Origin: Paraburkholderia phenazinium
GTDB taxonomy: Bacteria; Pseudomonadota; Gammaproteobacteria; Burkholderiales; Burkholderiaceae
DNA length: 64,000 bases
Reading direction: 5' to 3'
NCBI RefSeq assembly: GCF_900142845.1
Contig: NZ_FSRU01000002.1
Location: 62,001-126,000 of the forward strand
This document shows positions 55,316 to 63,889 of this stretch, in pieces. The notes under the pieces are model-generated. The model worked only from the letters and a program-made list of their open reading frames with translations, did no database searches and had not been told where the DNA came from. Every line of letters begins with the position of its first letter. Position 1 is the first letter of the stretch. Position numbers and translations under genes: made by a program.

Positions 55316-58300
55316 GTGCCCTCATTTTTTATCGACCGACCGGTCTTCGCCTGGATTGTCGCGTTCGCCATTATCGTGGCGGGCGCGCTAGCCATTCCGC
55401 AACTGCCGGTTGCCCAATACCCTCGCCTGTCGCCGCCACGCATCGTGATCGTGGCGAGTTATCCGGGCGCCGCGACCGAGGTGGTCGACGGCGACGTGGG
55501 CAGCATCATCGAGGAGAGTCTCGATGGCGCCGACGGGATGCTGTACTACGAAACCAGCAGCGACGGCCAGGGCAACCTGGAAATCGACGCGACCTTCTCG
55601 CCGGCCACCAATCCCGACATCGCGATGGTCGACGTGCAGAACCGCCTGAAGCAGGTCGAACCGCGCCTGCCGCAGCAGGTCGTGCAGAACGGCATCAGCG
55701 TCTTCAAGGCGTCGAACACCTTCCTGATGCTGGTGGCGCTGACCTCGACCGACGGCACGCGCGATTCGACCGAACTCAGCAACTACCTGAACCGCTACGT
55801 GATGCGCGAGCTGAAACGCGCGCCCGGCGTGGGCTCGGCGGAACTGTGGGACTCGGACCAGGCGTTGCGGATCTGGCTCGATCCGATGAAGCTGCGCGAG
55901 TATGGACTGGCCGCCGGCGATGTGAATGCCGCGATCACCGCGCAGAACGCCACGGTGACGGCCGGCACCCTGGGCGACGCGCCCTTTGTGCCGGGGCAGC
56001 AGATGGTGGCGTCGGTCACCGTCAAGGGACAACTGATCTCGCCGGAGGAGTTCGGCCAGATCGTGCTGAAGGCGAAGCCGGACGGTTCGGCCGTGCGCCT
56101 GCGCGACGTGGCGCGCGTCGAACTCGGTCGCGACGACTACTCGTTCTGGTCGCGCCTGAACGGCCGCGCGTCGGCCACCGTCGGGATTCAGCTAGGGCCG
56201 CGCGGCAATGCGCTGGAAACGTCGAACGCGATTCGCGCGCGCCTCGCCGAGCTGGCGAAGAGCATGCCGCCCGGCGTGCAGATCGAGATTCCTTTCGACA
56301 GCGCGCATTTCGTGCAGATCGCGATTCGCGAGGTCGTGTACACGCTGATCGAAGCCGTGGTGCTGGTGTTCTTCGTGATGTGGCTGTTCCTGCGCGACCT
56401 GCGTTATACGCTGGTGCCGACGGTGGTGATTCCGGTCACGCTGATGGGCGCCTTCCTCGCGATGTGGGCGTTCGGCCTGTCGATCAACGTGTTCACGATG
56501 TTCGGCCTCGTGCTGGCAATCGGCATTCTGGTCGACGATGCGATTGTGGTGGTCGAGAGCGTGCACCGCGTGATGGAAGAAGAGGGCTTGCCGCCGCGCG
56601 AGGCGACCCGCAAGGCGATGTCGCAGATCGGCAGCGCGATCGTGGGCGTCACCGCCGTGCTGACCGCGGTGTTCGTGCCGATGGCGTTTTTCCCGGGCAG
56701 CGTGGGCGGCATCTACCGGCAGTTCTCGGTGGCGATGATCGCCTCGATGCTGGTGTCGTCGTTCATGGCGCTCTCGCTCACGCCGGCGCTGTGCGCCAAC
56801 CTGCTGAAGCCGACCGGCACCACGCCGCATCAGCGCGAGGCGCGCCGTGGCTTGCGCGGCTTCTTCGCGCGTGCCGCGTCGAAATTCGCCGATGGCTTCG
56901 ACGGCGCGTCGCGCGGTTACCGCTGGCTCACTACCCGCACCGTGCAGCGGATCGGCCGGGTGCTGGCCGTGTATGCGGTGCTGGTCGGCATCTGCGGCTT
57001 GCTCTACTGGCAGATGCCCGGCGGCTTTCTGCCGACCGAGGATCAGGGCCAATTGCAGGTGATGATCCAGTTGCCGGCCGGCTCGACCCAGGCGCGCACG
57101 CTGTCGGTGATCAAGCGGGTCGAAGCGATCCTGCATCGCCACCCCGAAATTGCGCACGTGACGAGCCTGATCGGCTGGAGCTTCCAGGGCACCGGTCAGA
57201 ACGTCGGCATGGCCTTCGTCGAACTGAAGGACTGGGACGACCGCAAGCTCAGTGCAATGGAGTTGCAGGACAAGTTGAACGACGAGTTTTCGAGCATTCT
57301 CGACGGCTCCGTGGACGCCCAGTTGCCGCCCTCGGTGCCGGGCGTGGGGCACTCGGACGGCTTTGTGTTCCGGTTCGAAGATCGCGGCGGGGTGGGGCTC
57401 GATGGCCTGAAGGCCGCGCGCGAAGCGTTGTTCGCGAAGGCGAAGACGGATCCGGCGCTGGTGGACGTGCACTCCGAAGACCTGCCCGACGCGCCGCGTG
57501 TCGAACTGACGATCGACCGGGCCAAGGCCTATGCGCTGGGCGTGTCGTTCGACAAGCTGTCCGACCTGCTGGGCAGCACCTTCGGCTCGACGTATGTGGA
57601 CGACTTTCCAGATGTCGGGCGCATGCGGCGCGTGGTGGTGGAAGGCGACGCCTCGACGCGCATGACCGACGACGACCTGATGGCGCTCTCCGTGGAGAAC
57701 GCGCAGGGCAACATGGTGCCGCTGTCGGCCATCGCGACGCGCAAGTGGACTGTTGGGCCGGTGGCGCTGTCGCGTTACAACGGTTATCCGTCGCTGGACG
57801 TGAGCGGCCGCGCGGCGCGCGGCTACAGTTCGGGCGCGGCGATGGCCGAGATGGAGCGGCTGGCCGCGTCGTTGCCGGTGGGCGTCGCCTACGACTGGGT
57901 GGATGCCGCGCGCGAGGAAACCGTGGCGGAGAAGCAGACGCCGCTCCTGATCGGTTTGTCGTTGCTGGCGGTGTTCATGGCGCTGGCCGCGCTGTACGAG
58001 AGCTGGACCATTCCGTTCGCTGTGCTGATGGTGGTGCCGCTTGGGGTGATCGGCGCGGTGTCGGCGGTGCTGATGCGCGGTATGCCGAACGACGTGTACT
58101 TCAAGGTGGGGATGATCACGGTGATCGGCCTGTCGGCGAAGAACGCAATTCTGATCGTGCAGTTTGCCCGCGATCTGCACGCGCGCGGCTTGCCGTTGAC
58201 GCGCGCGGTAATCGACGCCGCGGGCGCGCGCTTCAGGCCGATCGTGATGACCTCGGCGGCGTTTCTGCTGGGCGTGGCGCCGCTGGTGATGTCGAGCGGG

Positions 58301-58540
58301 GCGGGGGCCGAGAGCCGCCAGTCGATCGGCACTGGCGTGTTCGGCGGGGTGCTGGCGGCGACCTTGCTCGGGCTGGTGTTCGCGCCGGTGGCGTTTCACG
58401 CGGTGGCGTCGCTCACGGAACGGCGGCGCCGGCGTCCGGCCGGGCCCGAGCATGCCGCGACGGATGAACGCAAGCCGGATCCGGCGCGGCCTGCGCGCGC
58501 GGATCGGGAGCGGGAGCGGCAGGAGACCAGTAGCAAGTGA
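55316..58540 (+). CDS. RND-family efflux pump, inner-membrane subunit (AcrB/HAE1 type)
   Basis: A 1074-residue HAE1 RND pump with a GTG start at 55316 behind AGGA. It opens MPSFFIDRPVFAWIVAFAIIVAGALA, has 12 helices and two large periplasmic loops, and the proton-relay helix GILVDDAIVVVE carries the paired acidic residues. The late motif GLSAKNAILIVQFARD is typical of HAE1. It should work with a membrane-fusion protein and TolC, but neither is next to it, so it must borrow them. It lies 12 bp after the GNAT pair and is probably the last gene of the peptide cluster. It may expel the modified compound. Confidence 0.92.
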   Translation: MPSFFIDRPVFAWIVAFAIIVAGALAIPQLPVAQYPRLSPPRIVIVASYPGAATEVVDGDVGSIIEESLDGADGMLYYETSSDGQGNLEIDATFSPATNPDIAMVDVQNRLKQVEPRLPQQVVQNGISVFKASNTFLMLVALTSTDGTRDSTELSNYLNRYVMRELKRAPGVGSAELWDSDQALRIWLDPMKLREYGLAAGDVNAAITAQNATVTAGTLGDAPFVPGQQMVASVTVKGQLISPEEFGQIVLKAKPDGSAVRLRDVARVELGRDDYSFWSRLNGRASATVGIQLGPRGNALETSNAIRARLAELAKSMPPGVQIEIPFDSAHFVQIAIREVVYTLIEAVVLVFFVMWLFLRDLRYTLVPTVVIPVTLMGAFLAMWAFGLSINVFTMFGLVLAIGILVDDAIVVVESVHRVMEEEGLPPREATRKAMSQIGSAIVGVTAVLTAVFVPMAFFPGSVGGIYRQFSVAMIASMLVSSFMALSLTPALCANLLKPTGTTPHQREARRGLRGFFARAASKFADGFDGASRGYRWLTTRTVQRIGRVLAVYAVLVGICGLLYWQMPGGFLPTEDQGQLQVMIQLPAGSTQARTLSVIKRVEAILHRHPEIAHVTSLIGWSFQGTGQNVGMAFVELKDWDDRKLSAMELQDKLNDEFSSILDGSVDAQLPPSVPGVGHSDGFVFRFEDRGGVGLDGLKAAREALFAKAKTDPALVDVHSEDLPDAPRVELTIDRAKAYALGVSFDKLSDLLGSTFGSTYVDDFPDVGRMRRVVVEGDASTRMTDDDLMALSVENAQGNMVPLSAIATRKWTVGPVALSRYNGYPSLDVSGRAARGYSSGAAMAEMERLAASLPVGVAYDWVDAAREETVAEKQTPLLIGLSLLAVFMALAALYESWTIPFAVLMVVPLGVIGAVSAVLMRGMPNDVYFKVGMITVIGLSAKNAILIVQFARDLHARGLPLTRAVIDAAGARFRPIVMTSAAFLLGVAPLVMSSGAGAESRQSIGTGVFGGVLAATLLGLVFAPVAFHAVASLTERRRRRPAGPEHAATDERKPDPARPARADRERERQETSSK

Positions 58541-58624
58541 GGCACAGGCGAGCCGCAAACGGGCGACCGACGCGCGGCGGTGCGGTTGGCCCGCGTGTCA
58601 GTTGGCCGGCCGCCAGCGCGCGCC

Positions 58625-58996
58625 CTATTCGCTTAGCGGCCGGCCTGCTTCGACCCAACGCGTCAGTTCTCCGAGCGTCAAACGGTAGCGAGCGAAGTTG
58701 TGCTCACCGAGCCGCGCAATGTCGCCTTTGACGATCTCCGTGAGCCGCTCTGCGTCTTGCGGCGGCAGGCTGAATTCGGCGACGGCTTCCTTGAGTGGAT
58801 GGCCGTCGCGCACCACACGGCTCACCAGTTCGCTGATGGCGTCGCGGTGTACCGCGCGAAACAGGTCAGGCAAGCCCGTCGAGGGCGACTCGCCGAGCGC
58901 CGCGGCGATATCCGCCTGGGAGACCGGATGATGCCCGGTGTCCCGCTGTTCGGCCAGGTACCGGAGGACGCTCTCGTAGAGTTCGCGCTTCGCCAT
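58625..58996 (-). CDS. Hypothetical small protein, possible winged-helix
   Basis: A 123-residue protein I do not recognise. It begins MAKRELYESVLRYLAEQRDTGHHPVSQADIAAALGES, which reads like the first helices of a DNA-binding winged helix, followed by an all-helical tail with LTEIVKGDIARLGEHNFARYRL. No membrane segment. It is convergent with the RND gene (84 bp between stops) and stands alone. The ribosome site is weak. Confidence 0.55.
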   Translation of the reverse strand: MAKRELYESVLRYLAEQRDTGHHPVSQADIAAALGESPSTGLPDLFRAVHRDAISELVSRVVRDGHPLKEAVAEFSLPPQDAERLTEIVKGDIARLGEHNFARYRLTLGELTRWVEAGRPLSE

Positions 58997-59094
58997 GTGT
59001 TTCGCCAGGCGGGTCTGGAATGAACCAAGAATGAGCTAAGAATGGTTCAAGATCCAAAAAATAAACCTAAGCGCGGTTGTCGGGTGCCACAGAA

Positions 59095-59145
59095 AGTGAA
59101 AACTGTGCCAGGTAAGTGAAAAACTGCTGACACGGTTAGTGAAAA
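59095..59145 (-). mobile_element. Solitary IS21-like terminal repeat region
   Basis: AGTGAAAA occurs three times (59095-59102, 59115-59122, 59138-59145), spaced 20 and 23 bp, with a TGTCAGCAG on the minus strand at 59132-59124. Spaced TTTTCACT copies behind a TGT(C)A tip are typical of IS21-family ends. No istA/istB frame follows, so only a fragment is left. Assignment is by pattern memory. Confidence 0.4.
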
Positions 59146-59548
59146 AATCCGGGCGGCGGCCCCTACCCGACGGGAGGTTGACGTCCGCGACCGTCGCTGA
59201 TTGGTCACCCGTCACGGACCCTCGGTCCATCACGACCAATGACTGCTCCCCGGGCGCTTTGAGACATCCGTTTTCAACGTCAACAGCGTAAAGCGTCCCA
59301 GAAGGTATGTCGCTGCAATCCCGTGAGCGGAGTAGCGAAGTACCGCGAAGCGTTCCGGCTGTACGAATTTCGCGGTAACTGAACTGCATATACCTTGTTG
59401 GGAAGCGCGAAAGGAGCGACATGACGAGTTTTTGAATCGGCAAGGTTCGCCCGAACAAACCATTCAATACTTAACCGCTGTCGGCGGCCATCCAGAGACC
59501 TGGTAAGGGTCTTACGCCTGGCCCAGCGGCGGCCGGTAGTTTGTATTG

Positions 59549-59565
59549 TCAATTTTTTACAAGCG
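59549..59565 (+). repeat. 17-bp direct repeat, copy 1
   Basis: The sequence TCAATTTTTTACAAGCG recurs exactly at 62995-63011. This copy is 109 bp ahead of the quinone-reductase start. It may be a binding site for the AraC protein encoded between the copies. Confidence 0.7.
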
Positions 59566-59674
59566 CGTTCAGATGCGAAGAATCACAGTATTGGTAGCGT
59601 TGCGCTGAGAAGTTCTGCTGGGACACGTCGGTTTGAGAGCACTCTTCACTAAACCAGCTTGGAGGTCGAAAGAT

Positions 59675-60658
59675 ATGAAGGCCGCGCACTATTCCTCAAA
59701 GGGCCCCGCGCGAGACGTACTCGTCGTTGGCGAGCAGCCTGATCCGGCCCCTCAAGTGGGCGAAGTCCTGGTGCGCATTGCACACTCGGGCGTGAATCCT
59801 TCAGACGTCAAGTCGCGCTCGGGCGTCACAAGCTCCGCCATGGAGTTTCCGCGCGTTATTCCTCACAGCGATGGCGCCGGCGTTGTCGAAGCAGTTGGGG
59901 AAGGCGTGTCGAAACAGCGGATCGGACAGCGGGTCTGGACGATCAACGGCCAGTGGCAGCGACCGTTCGGTACAGCAGCCGAACTGATCGCCTTGCCCGA
60001 AAGCCAGGTTGCGCCGTTGCCTGACAGTGCGTCGACCGAGACGGGCGCCTCACTTGGGATTCCGCTTTTGACGGCTTGGTACTCGGTTCATGCTTGCGGA
60101 GGACTTCTCGGCAAGACGGTCCTTGTCTACGGTGCCACCGGCGCGGTAGGTGGCTACGCGACGCAACTGGCCGCGCTCTCGGGCGCACGAGTCATTGGCG
60201 TGGCGGGCAGTCGGGAGAAGTGCCAACTCGCTTCCCGCCTTGGTGCCGAGTGGGTCATCAATCGCAACGAGCAGGATGTGGCTGTTTCGGTACGTGAGAT
60301 CACGGCCGGCCAAGGTGTGGACGCCATCGTTGAAGTCGACGCAGCAGCAAATGCCGGCAAATATGGAAAACTGTTGAAGTTCGGCGGCGACGTAATCATC
60401 TATGGTTCGGGGGCCGGAGTGATCGAGATCCCCTTCAGGTCGATGATCGTTGGTTTCGCGAATCTACGATTCTTTATTGTCTACAACTTGCCCATCCCGG
60501 TGAGGAAGGTAGCCATCGATGTGCTCATCCCTCTGTTGGAACGAGGGGCGCTGCAACATCCTCAGGTCGAAATTTTTCCCCTGTCGGAAATCGCGAAGGC
60601 CCACGAACGCGTCGAGTCTGGTGCGAACGCAAAGATCATCGTCGACATGCGCGGATAG
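59675..60658 (+). CDS. NADPH:quinone-reductase-like oxidoreductase
   Basis: A 327-residue medium-chain reductase without catalytic zinc. ATG 59675 has GGAGGTCG upstream. The GroES half reads MKAAHYSSKGPARDVLVVGEQPDPAPQVGEVLVRI and HSGVNPSDVKSR; the NADPH-binding loop is VLVYGATGAVGGYATQLAAL. The zeta-crystallin-like Tyr and Gly layout fits quinone or enone reduction. It is 111 bp upstream of the EamA gene and may share its transcript. Substrate unknown. Confidence 0.88.
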   Translation: MKAAHYSSKGPARDVLVVGEQPDPAPQVGEVLVRIAHSGVNPSDVKSRSGVTSSAMEFPRVIPHSDGAGVVEAVGEGVSKQRIGQRVWTINGQWQRPFGTAAELIALPESQVAPLPDSASTETGASLGIPLLTAWYSVHACGGLLGKTVLVYGATGAVGGYATQLAALSGARVIGVAGSREKCQLASRLGAEWVINRNEQDVAVSVREITAGQGVDAIVEVDAAANAGKYGKLLKFGGDVIIYGSGAGVIEIPFRSMIVGFANLRFFIVYNLPIPVRKVAIDVLIPLLERGALQHPQVEIFPLSEIAKAHERVESGANAKIIVDMRG

Positions 60659-60769
60659 AGGCTCACGATCCTCAAGCTTCAGCGCACTCTTTTCACCGCC
60701 CAAAAAGAATTCCGGGACCATGCCACACGATTTTGCGCAGATTGACGCCGTCACCGGCCAGATACGAGT

Positions 60770-61729
60770 ATGAAGGTCCCCGCGAAAACCACAGGCTCGC
60801 CGCGTGTCGGGGGCTTGCTGCTGCTTTTGCCGCCTCCATTGTTCTGGGCCGGCAATTTTATCGTCGGCCGGGCGATGCACAACCACGTTCCGCCGATGGC
60901 GCTGTCGCTCTGGCGCTGGGTGATTGCACTCTTCTTTATGCTTCCCTTTGCCTTCCGGCCGATGCGCCGCGACTGGCTCAAATACTGGAAATATCGCTGG
61001 CGCGTGCTAGGCGTGTCGCTGGCTGGCGTTGTGTCCTTTAATTCCCTTGTCTATCTCGGGTTGCAGTCGACCACGGCGTCAAACGCTCTGCTGCTGAACT
61101 CATTCATCCCTATCCTGATCGTCCTGCTAGCCGCGATCTTCTATCGACAGCGGCTGCATATGGCCCAGGTGCTCGGACTCACGTTGTCGTTTGCCGGCGC
61201 CCTCACCATCGTCATGCATGGCGATTGGTCGAGCCTGTCGTCGCTGTCCTTTTCCCGCGGAGATCTCCTGATCTTTTGCGCGATGGTGTCCTGGGCTTTC
61301 TACACTCTGTGGTTACGCGGCTTTCCCGCAGACATCGACCGCATCGGCCTGATGGGCGCCCAGATATTGCTAGCGCTCGTGGTGCTGGTCCCGCTGTGGC
61401 TCTGTGAGCGTGCATCCGGCGTCGCGCCTACGTGGGATATCCAGTCGATCGGTGCTTTGGCCTATCTTGGCATCTTCCCGTCCGTCGTCGCCTATCTTCT
61501 CTACAACATCGGAGTGGCACGCTTTGGGGCAACGCGAGCCGGCCTCTCAATTCATCTGATCCCGCTCTTTGGTGTCGTGCTTGCCGTGCTGTTCCTACAT
61601 GAGACGGTTCACCGCTATCAGGTTCTAGGCATGGTCGCGATTGTGGCCGGTGTTGCATGCGCCGCGAGAAATCGGAGTGAGATCAAGCGTCCCGGACCTT
61701 GGTCTACCAAACCTCTCACCCCGTCATGA
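60770..61729 (+). CDS. EamA/DMT-family exporter
   Basis: A 319-residue, ten-helix DMT protein. Repeat 1 has LLLLPPPLFWAGNFIVGRAMHNHVPPMALSLWRW and LQSTTASNALLLNSFIPILIVLLAAIFYRQRL; repeat 2 has VARFGATRAGLSIHLIPLFGVVLAVLFLHE. It probably exports an amino acid or similar compound. Position between an oxidoreductase and an AraC regulator suggests all act on one metabolite. Confidence 0.9.
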   Translation: MKVPAKTTGSPRVGGLLLLLPPPLFWAGNFIVGRAMHNHVPPMALSLWRWVIALFFMLPFAFRPMRRDWLKYWKYRWRVLGVSLAGVVSFNSLVYLGLQSTTASNALLLNSFIPILIVLLAAIFYRQRLHMAQVLGLTLSFAGALTIVMHGDWSSLSSLSFSRGDLLIFCAMVSWAFYTLWLRGFPADIDRIGLMGAQILLALVVLVPLWLCERASGVAPTWDIQSIGALAYLGIFPSVVAYLLYNIGVARFGATRAGLSIHLIPLFGVVLAVLFLHETVHRYQVLGMVAIVAGVACAARNRSEIKRPGPWSTKPLTPS

Positions 61730-61860
61730 GCTTTCAGACTTGATTTTCAGACTTGGCAGAACTGCGCCAAAAGATCGTCCTAGCAACGTGCATACGCTCA
61801 CGCTCACCGCATCATTGCGCTCGCCCATGCCGGATGAGGAGCCCAAAACAGCGGCCTGTC

Positions 61861-61881
61861 TATAATAGGCACAATATTGTG
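61861..61881 (+). promoter_or_regulatory. Consensus -10 and palindromic operator ahead of the AraC gene
   Basis: A perfect -10 TATAAT (61861-61866) is followed 3 bp later by the 12-bp palindrome CACAATATTGTG (61870-61881), so the palindrome would cover the transcription start. No good -35 is seen, which suggests activator help. The AraC gene begins 85 bp on. Confidence 0.6.
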
Positions 61882-61965
61882 GATGGTTCGGAGAACGCAG
61901 AGCAAGTTGCGCCTTGGGACGGCGGTTCGCTCCAACGCGAAAGGAAAGCCCTGCAGGAGGCCCTG

Positions 61966-62778
61966 ATGAAGGATCGCGTCGAGTACAAACGCAGCAACGA
62001 GATTCCTGGTCTCGTGCTTAGCGAGGCGCGCTTTTCCGATTTCCGCTTCGAGCGTCACTACCATCTGGACTACCATGTCGCGCTGGTGACCGAGGGTGTC
62101 CAGCGACAGGGATTCCATGGCGAAACGCTGCTGCTCACGCCGGGCAGCATCCAGTTGATGCCACCCGGTGAAGTGCATGACGGCATCAGCGCCGGGGACG
62201 AGTCTTACACACTCAAGACGTTTCGCCTCTCACCTCAGTTACTGAATGGGCTCGGAGAGGAAATCTCGGGGCAGAATCGCTTCCCTGCACTGGGCGGGGC
62301 GGTCCTTCAGGATTCGTCGCTTGCCGGTCATCTGTCCCGATTGCACGATGCACTACGGGCGGCTGCGCCGGGGTCCGAGCCCATGGAAGTACAGTCCGAA
62401 TGGCTGACCTTACTTGACCGCTTGTTCGTCCAGACGCGTATGGTCAAGCCGCAGTTTGTCAAAGGCACACTCACGCCAGTACAGTGGCAGCGGGTCAGGG
62501 AGTATTGCGACGTCCACCTGGCCGAAAAAATCACCCTCGAAGAGCTTGCCGCCCTTTGCAACCTCGAGCGCTTCCATTTCCTCAAGCTCTTCAAGCAAAC
62601 AGTCGGCATGACTCCACATGCCTGGGTCGTACGCCTGAGACTGGAGCGCGCGTGCTCCTTGCTGAGTCACACCGACCGATGTCTGACGCAGGTGGCTCAG
62701 GAAGTTGGCTTCTACGATCAGAGCCACTTCAATCGGGCGTTCCGGCAAGCCTTTGGTGTATCCCCGTCGAAGTATTGA
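61966..62778 (+). CDS. AraC-family regulator with N-terminal cupin
   Basis: A 270-residue AraC-type regulator. I start it at ATG 61966, where GCAGGAGG lies upstream; a frame from 61753 adds 71 odd residues. The cupin sensing half has ERHYHLDYHVALVTEGVQRQGFHGETLLLTPGSIQLMPPGEVHDG. The C-terminal pair of helix-turn-helix motifs (DVHLAEKITLEELAALCNLERFHFLKLFKQ and LTQVAQEVGFYDQSHFNRAFRQAFGVSPSKY) binds DNA. Such regulators beside DMT exporters usually sense the exported amino acid. The 17-bp repeats on either side are candidate sites. Confidence 0.92.
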   Translation: MKDRVEYKRSNEIPGLVLSEARFSDFRFERHYHLDYHVALVTEGVQRQGFHGETLLLTPGSIQLMPPGEVHDGISAGDESYTLKTFRLSPQLLNGLGEEISGQNRFPALGGAVLQDSSLAGHLSRLHDALRAAAPGSEPMEVQSEWLTLLDRLFVQTRMVKPQFVKGTLTPVQWQRVREYCDVHLAEKITLEELAALCNLERFHFLKLFKQTVGMTPHAWVVRLRLERACSLLSHTDRCLTQVAQEVGFYDQSHFNRAFRQAFGVSPSKY

Positions 62779-62820
62779 CATTCCAGATCGCAGCAGACGA
62801 ATGGGTCTGGCGCTTCGCCC

Positions 62821-62871
62821 TCCAGCACTCCCCAGCACTCCCCAGCACTCCCCAGCACTCCCCCAGCACTC
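62821..62871. repeat. 10-bp tandem repeat, about five units
   Basis: The unit CCCAGCACTC is repeated five times head to tail (62821-62871), the first with one base change and the last with an extra C. Slippage is the likely origin, and copy number may vary between strains. Confidence 0.9.
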
Positions 62872-62994
62872 AGACGAAGCTGGATCAACGCGGCATTAGC
62901 GGCACGCAGCCATATCCCAGGCAGCTAGACCACGCGCGGCATCTCATCCGCGCCGAGCGCCCCGCCGACGATTGCACCCCACCATTGCAAACCC

Positions 62995-63011
62995 TCAATT
63001 TTTTACAAGCG
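62995..63011 (+). repeat. 17-bp direct repeat, copy 2
   Basis: An exact copy of the 17 bases at 59549-59565, here 163 bp ahead of the AlaX-type gene. Same orientation relative to the downstream gene as copy 1. Confidence 0.7.
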
Positions 63012-63174
63012 GGACGGGCGTACGTCCTTTAACTTGGAGTCATGCGGGAAGTGAGTTGTCTTTCCGCGATTGTCGCGCTGCACGAGTCGCCTTTGGCCAA
63101 CAAGCCGCGTCTCACGTCAAATGCGTTTTGACGAAGCATGACCGCAATGAAGAATATGCATTGAGGAATACGAA

Positions 63175-63807
63175 ATGACACAACGGACCTACTACAACAG
63201 CGACGAACTGACGATGCGCACGCTGGTACTCGACTGTTCGCCCGCAGACGACGGCAAGTTCCGTGTGACGCTGGCCGCGACCCTGTTCCACCCGCAAGGC
63301 GGAGGACAGCTCTCCGACCAGGGCAGTATTGCCGGCGTGAAGATCGGGCGCGTGATTCAGGAGGGTGATGAGGTTATTCACATCGCCGATCAGGAAGTCG
63401 CCGTCGGCGATGCGCTGATTGAAGTATCGCCCGGGATCCGCATGCTGCACGCACGACTCCACTCCGCCGGTCACCTAATTTCCGGAGTCGTGGAGCAGAT
63501 GGGTTGGTACGCGAGCAAAGGTCACCATTGGCCTGGTGAGGGACGAGTGGTTTTCGAGCCACGCGGTAACCCACAGCCGCTGACCGCCGAAGGCGTGGAG
63601 CAAACAGTAAATCAGCTCATTGCAGATGATGTGCCGCGCCATCTGGCCGAAAACGATGGCATGAGATCCGTATGCTTCGGTGACCTGCCGATGCATAGCT
63701 GTGGCGGCACTCACGTCAAGTCCGCTGGACAGGTCGGACGTATCAAGATCCTGAAGCTCAAAGAGAAGAAAGGCCAACTCTCGATCCAGTACGACCTCGA
63801 ATCCTGA
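63175..63807 (+). CDS. AlaX-type alanyl-tRNA editing protein
   Basis: A 210-residue stand-alone editing domain of the alanyl-tRNA synthetase family. Zinc ligands are His96 and His100 (LHSAGHLISG) and Cys176 and His180 (SCGGTHV), all present, and the N-terminal TLFHPQGGGQLSDQG is the substrate-pocket motif. It removes wrongly attached Ser or Gly from tRNA-Ala in the cytoplasm. A RidA-like gene follows 82 bp downstream, so the pair probably counters amino-acid misuse and reactive intermediates. Confidence 0.92.
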   Translation: MTQRTYYNSDELTMRTLVLDCSPADDGKFRVTLAATLFHPQGGGQLSDQGSIAGVKIGRVIQEGDEVIHIADQEVAVGDALIEVSPGIRMLHARLHSAGHLISGVVEQMGWYASKGHHWPGEGRVVFEPRGNPQPLTAEGVEQTVNQLIADDVPRHLAENDGMRSVCFGDLPMHSCGGTHVKSAGQVGRIKILKLKEKKGQLSIQYDLES

Positions 63808-63889
63808 ATGTTCCGTTTTCACTCGTGCCATGTGCCCGTGTACGTCGGGCGTCGTGCGTCGGCACGTACTTCACCCTTAAGGAGATTTC

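Larger units (their letters stand above)
58997..59674. other. Gene-poor region with IS remnant
   Basis: This 678-bp stretch has no gene I can support; frames up to about 140 codons here look spurious. It holds the IS21-like end near 59095, then unassigned sequence of lower GC, the 17-bp repeat at 59549 and the promoter of the quinone-reductase gene. It seems to mark the join of an acquired segment. Confidence 0.6.
62779..63174. other. Intergenic region with tandem repeats and 17-bp repeat
   Basis: This 396-bp gap holds five tandem 10-bp units near 62821, the second copy of the 17-bp repeat (62995) and presumably the AlaX promoter. No gene is supported. Confidence 0.6.

Noticed and set aside
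56192..58558. 788-codon open frame antisense to the RND gene
   Set aside because: His/Arg-rich shadow with no recognisable motif; the RND gene is complete on the other strand.
59036..59467. 143-codon minus-strand gene
   Set aside because: It spans the IS-like end, lacks a ribosome site and recognisable motifs, and its codon use is random.
62821..62871. CRISPR array
   Set aside because: Units are 10 bp with no spacers; it is a simple tandem repeat.
59549..63011. Composite transposon bounded by 17-bp direct repeats
   Set aside because: No transposase or inverted ends inside, and both copies sit at the same kind of place ahead of genes, which fits a regulatory site better.
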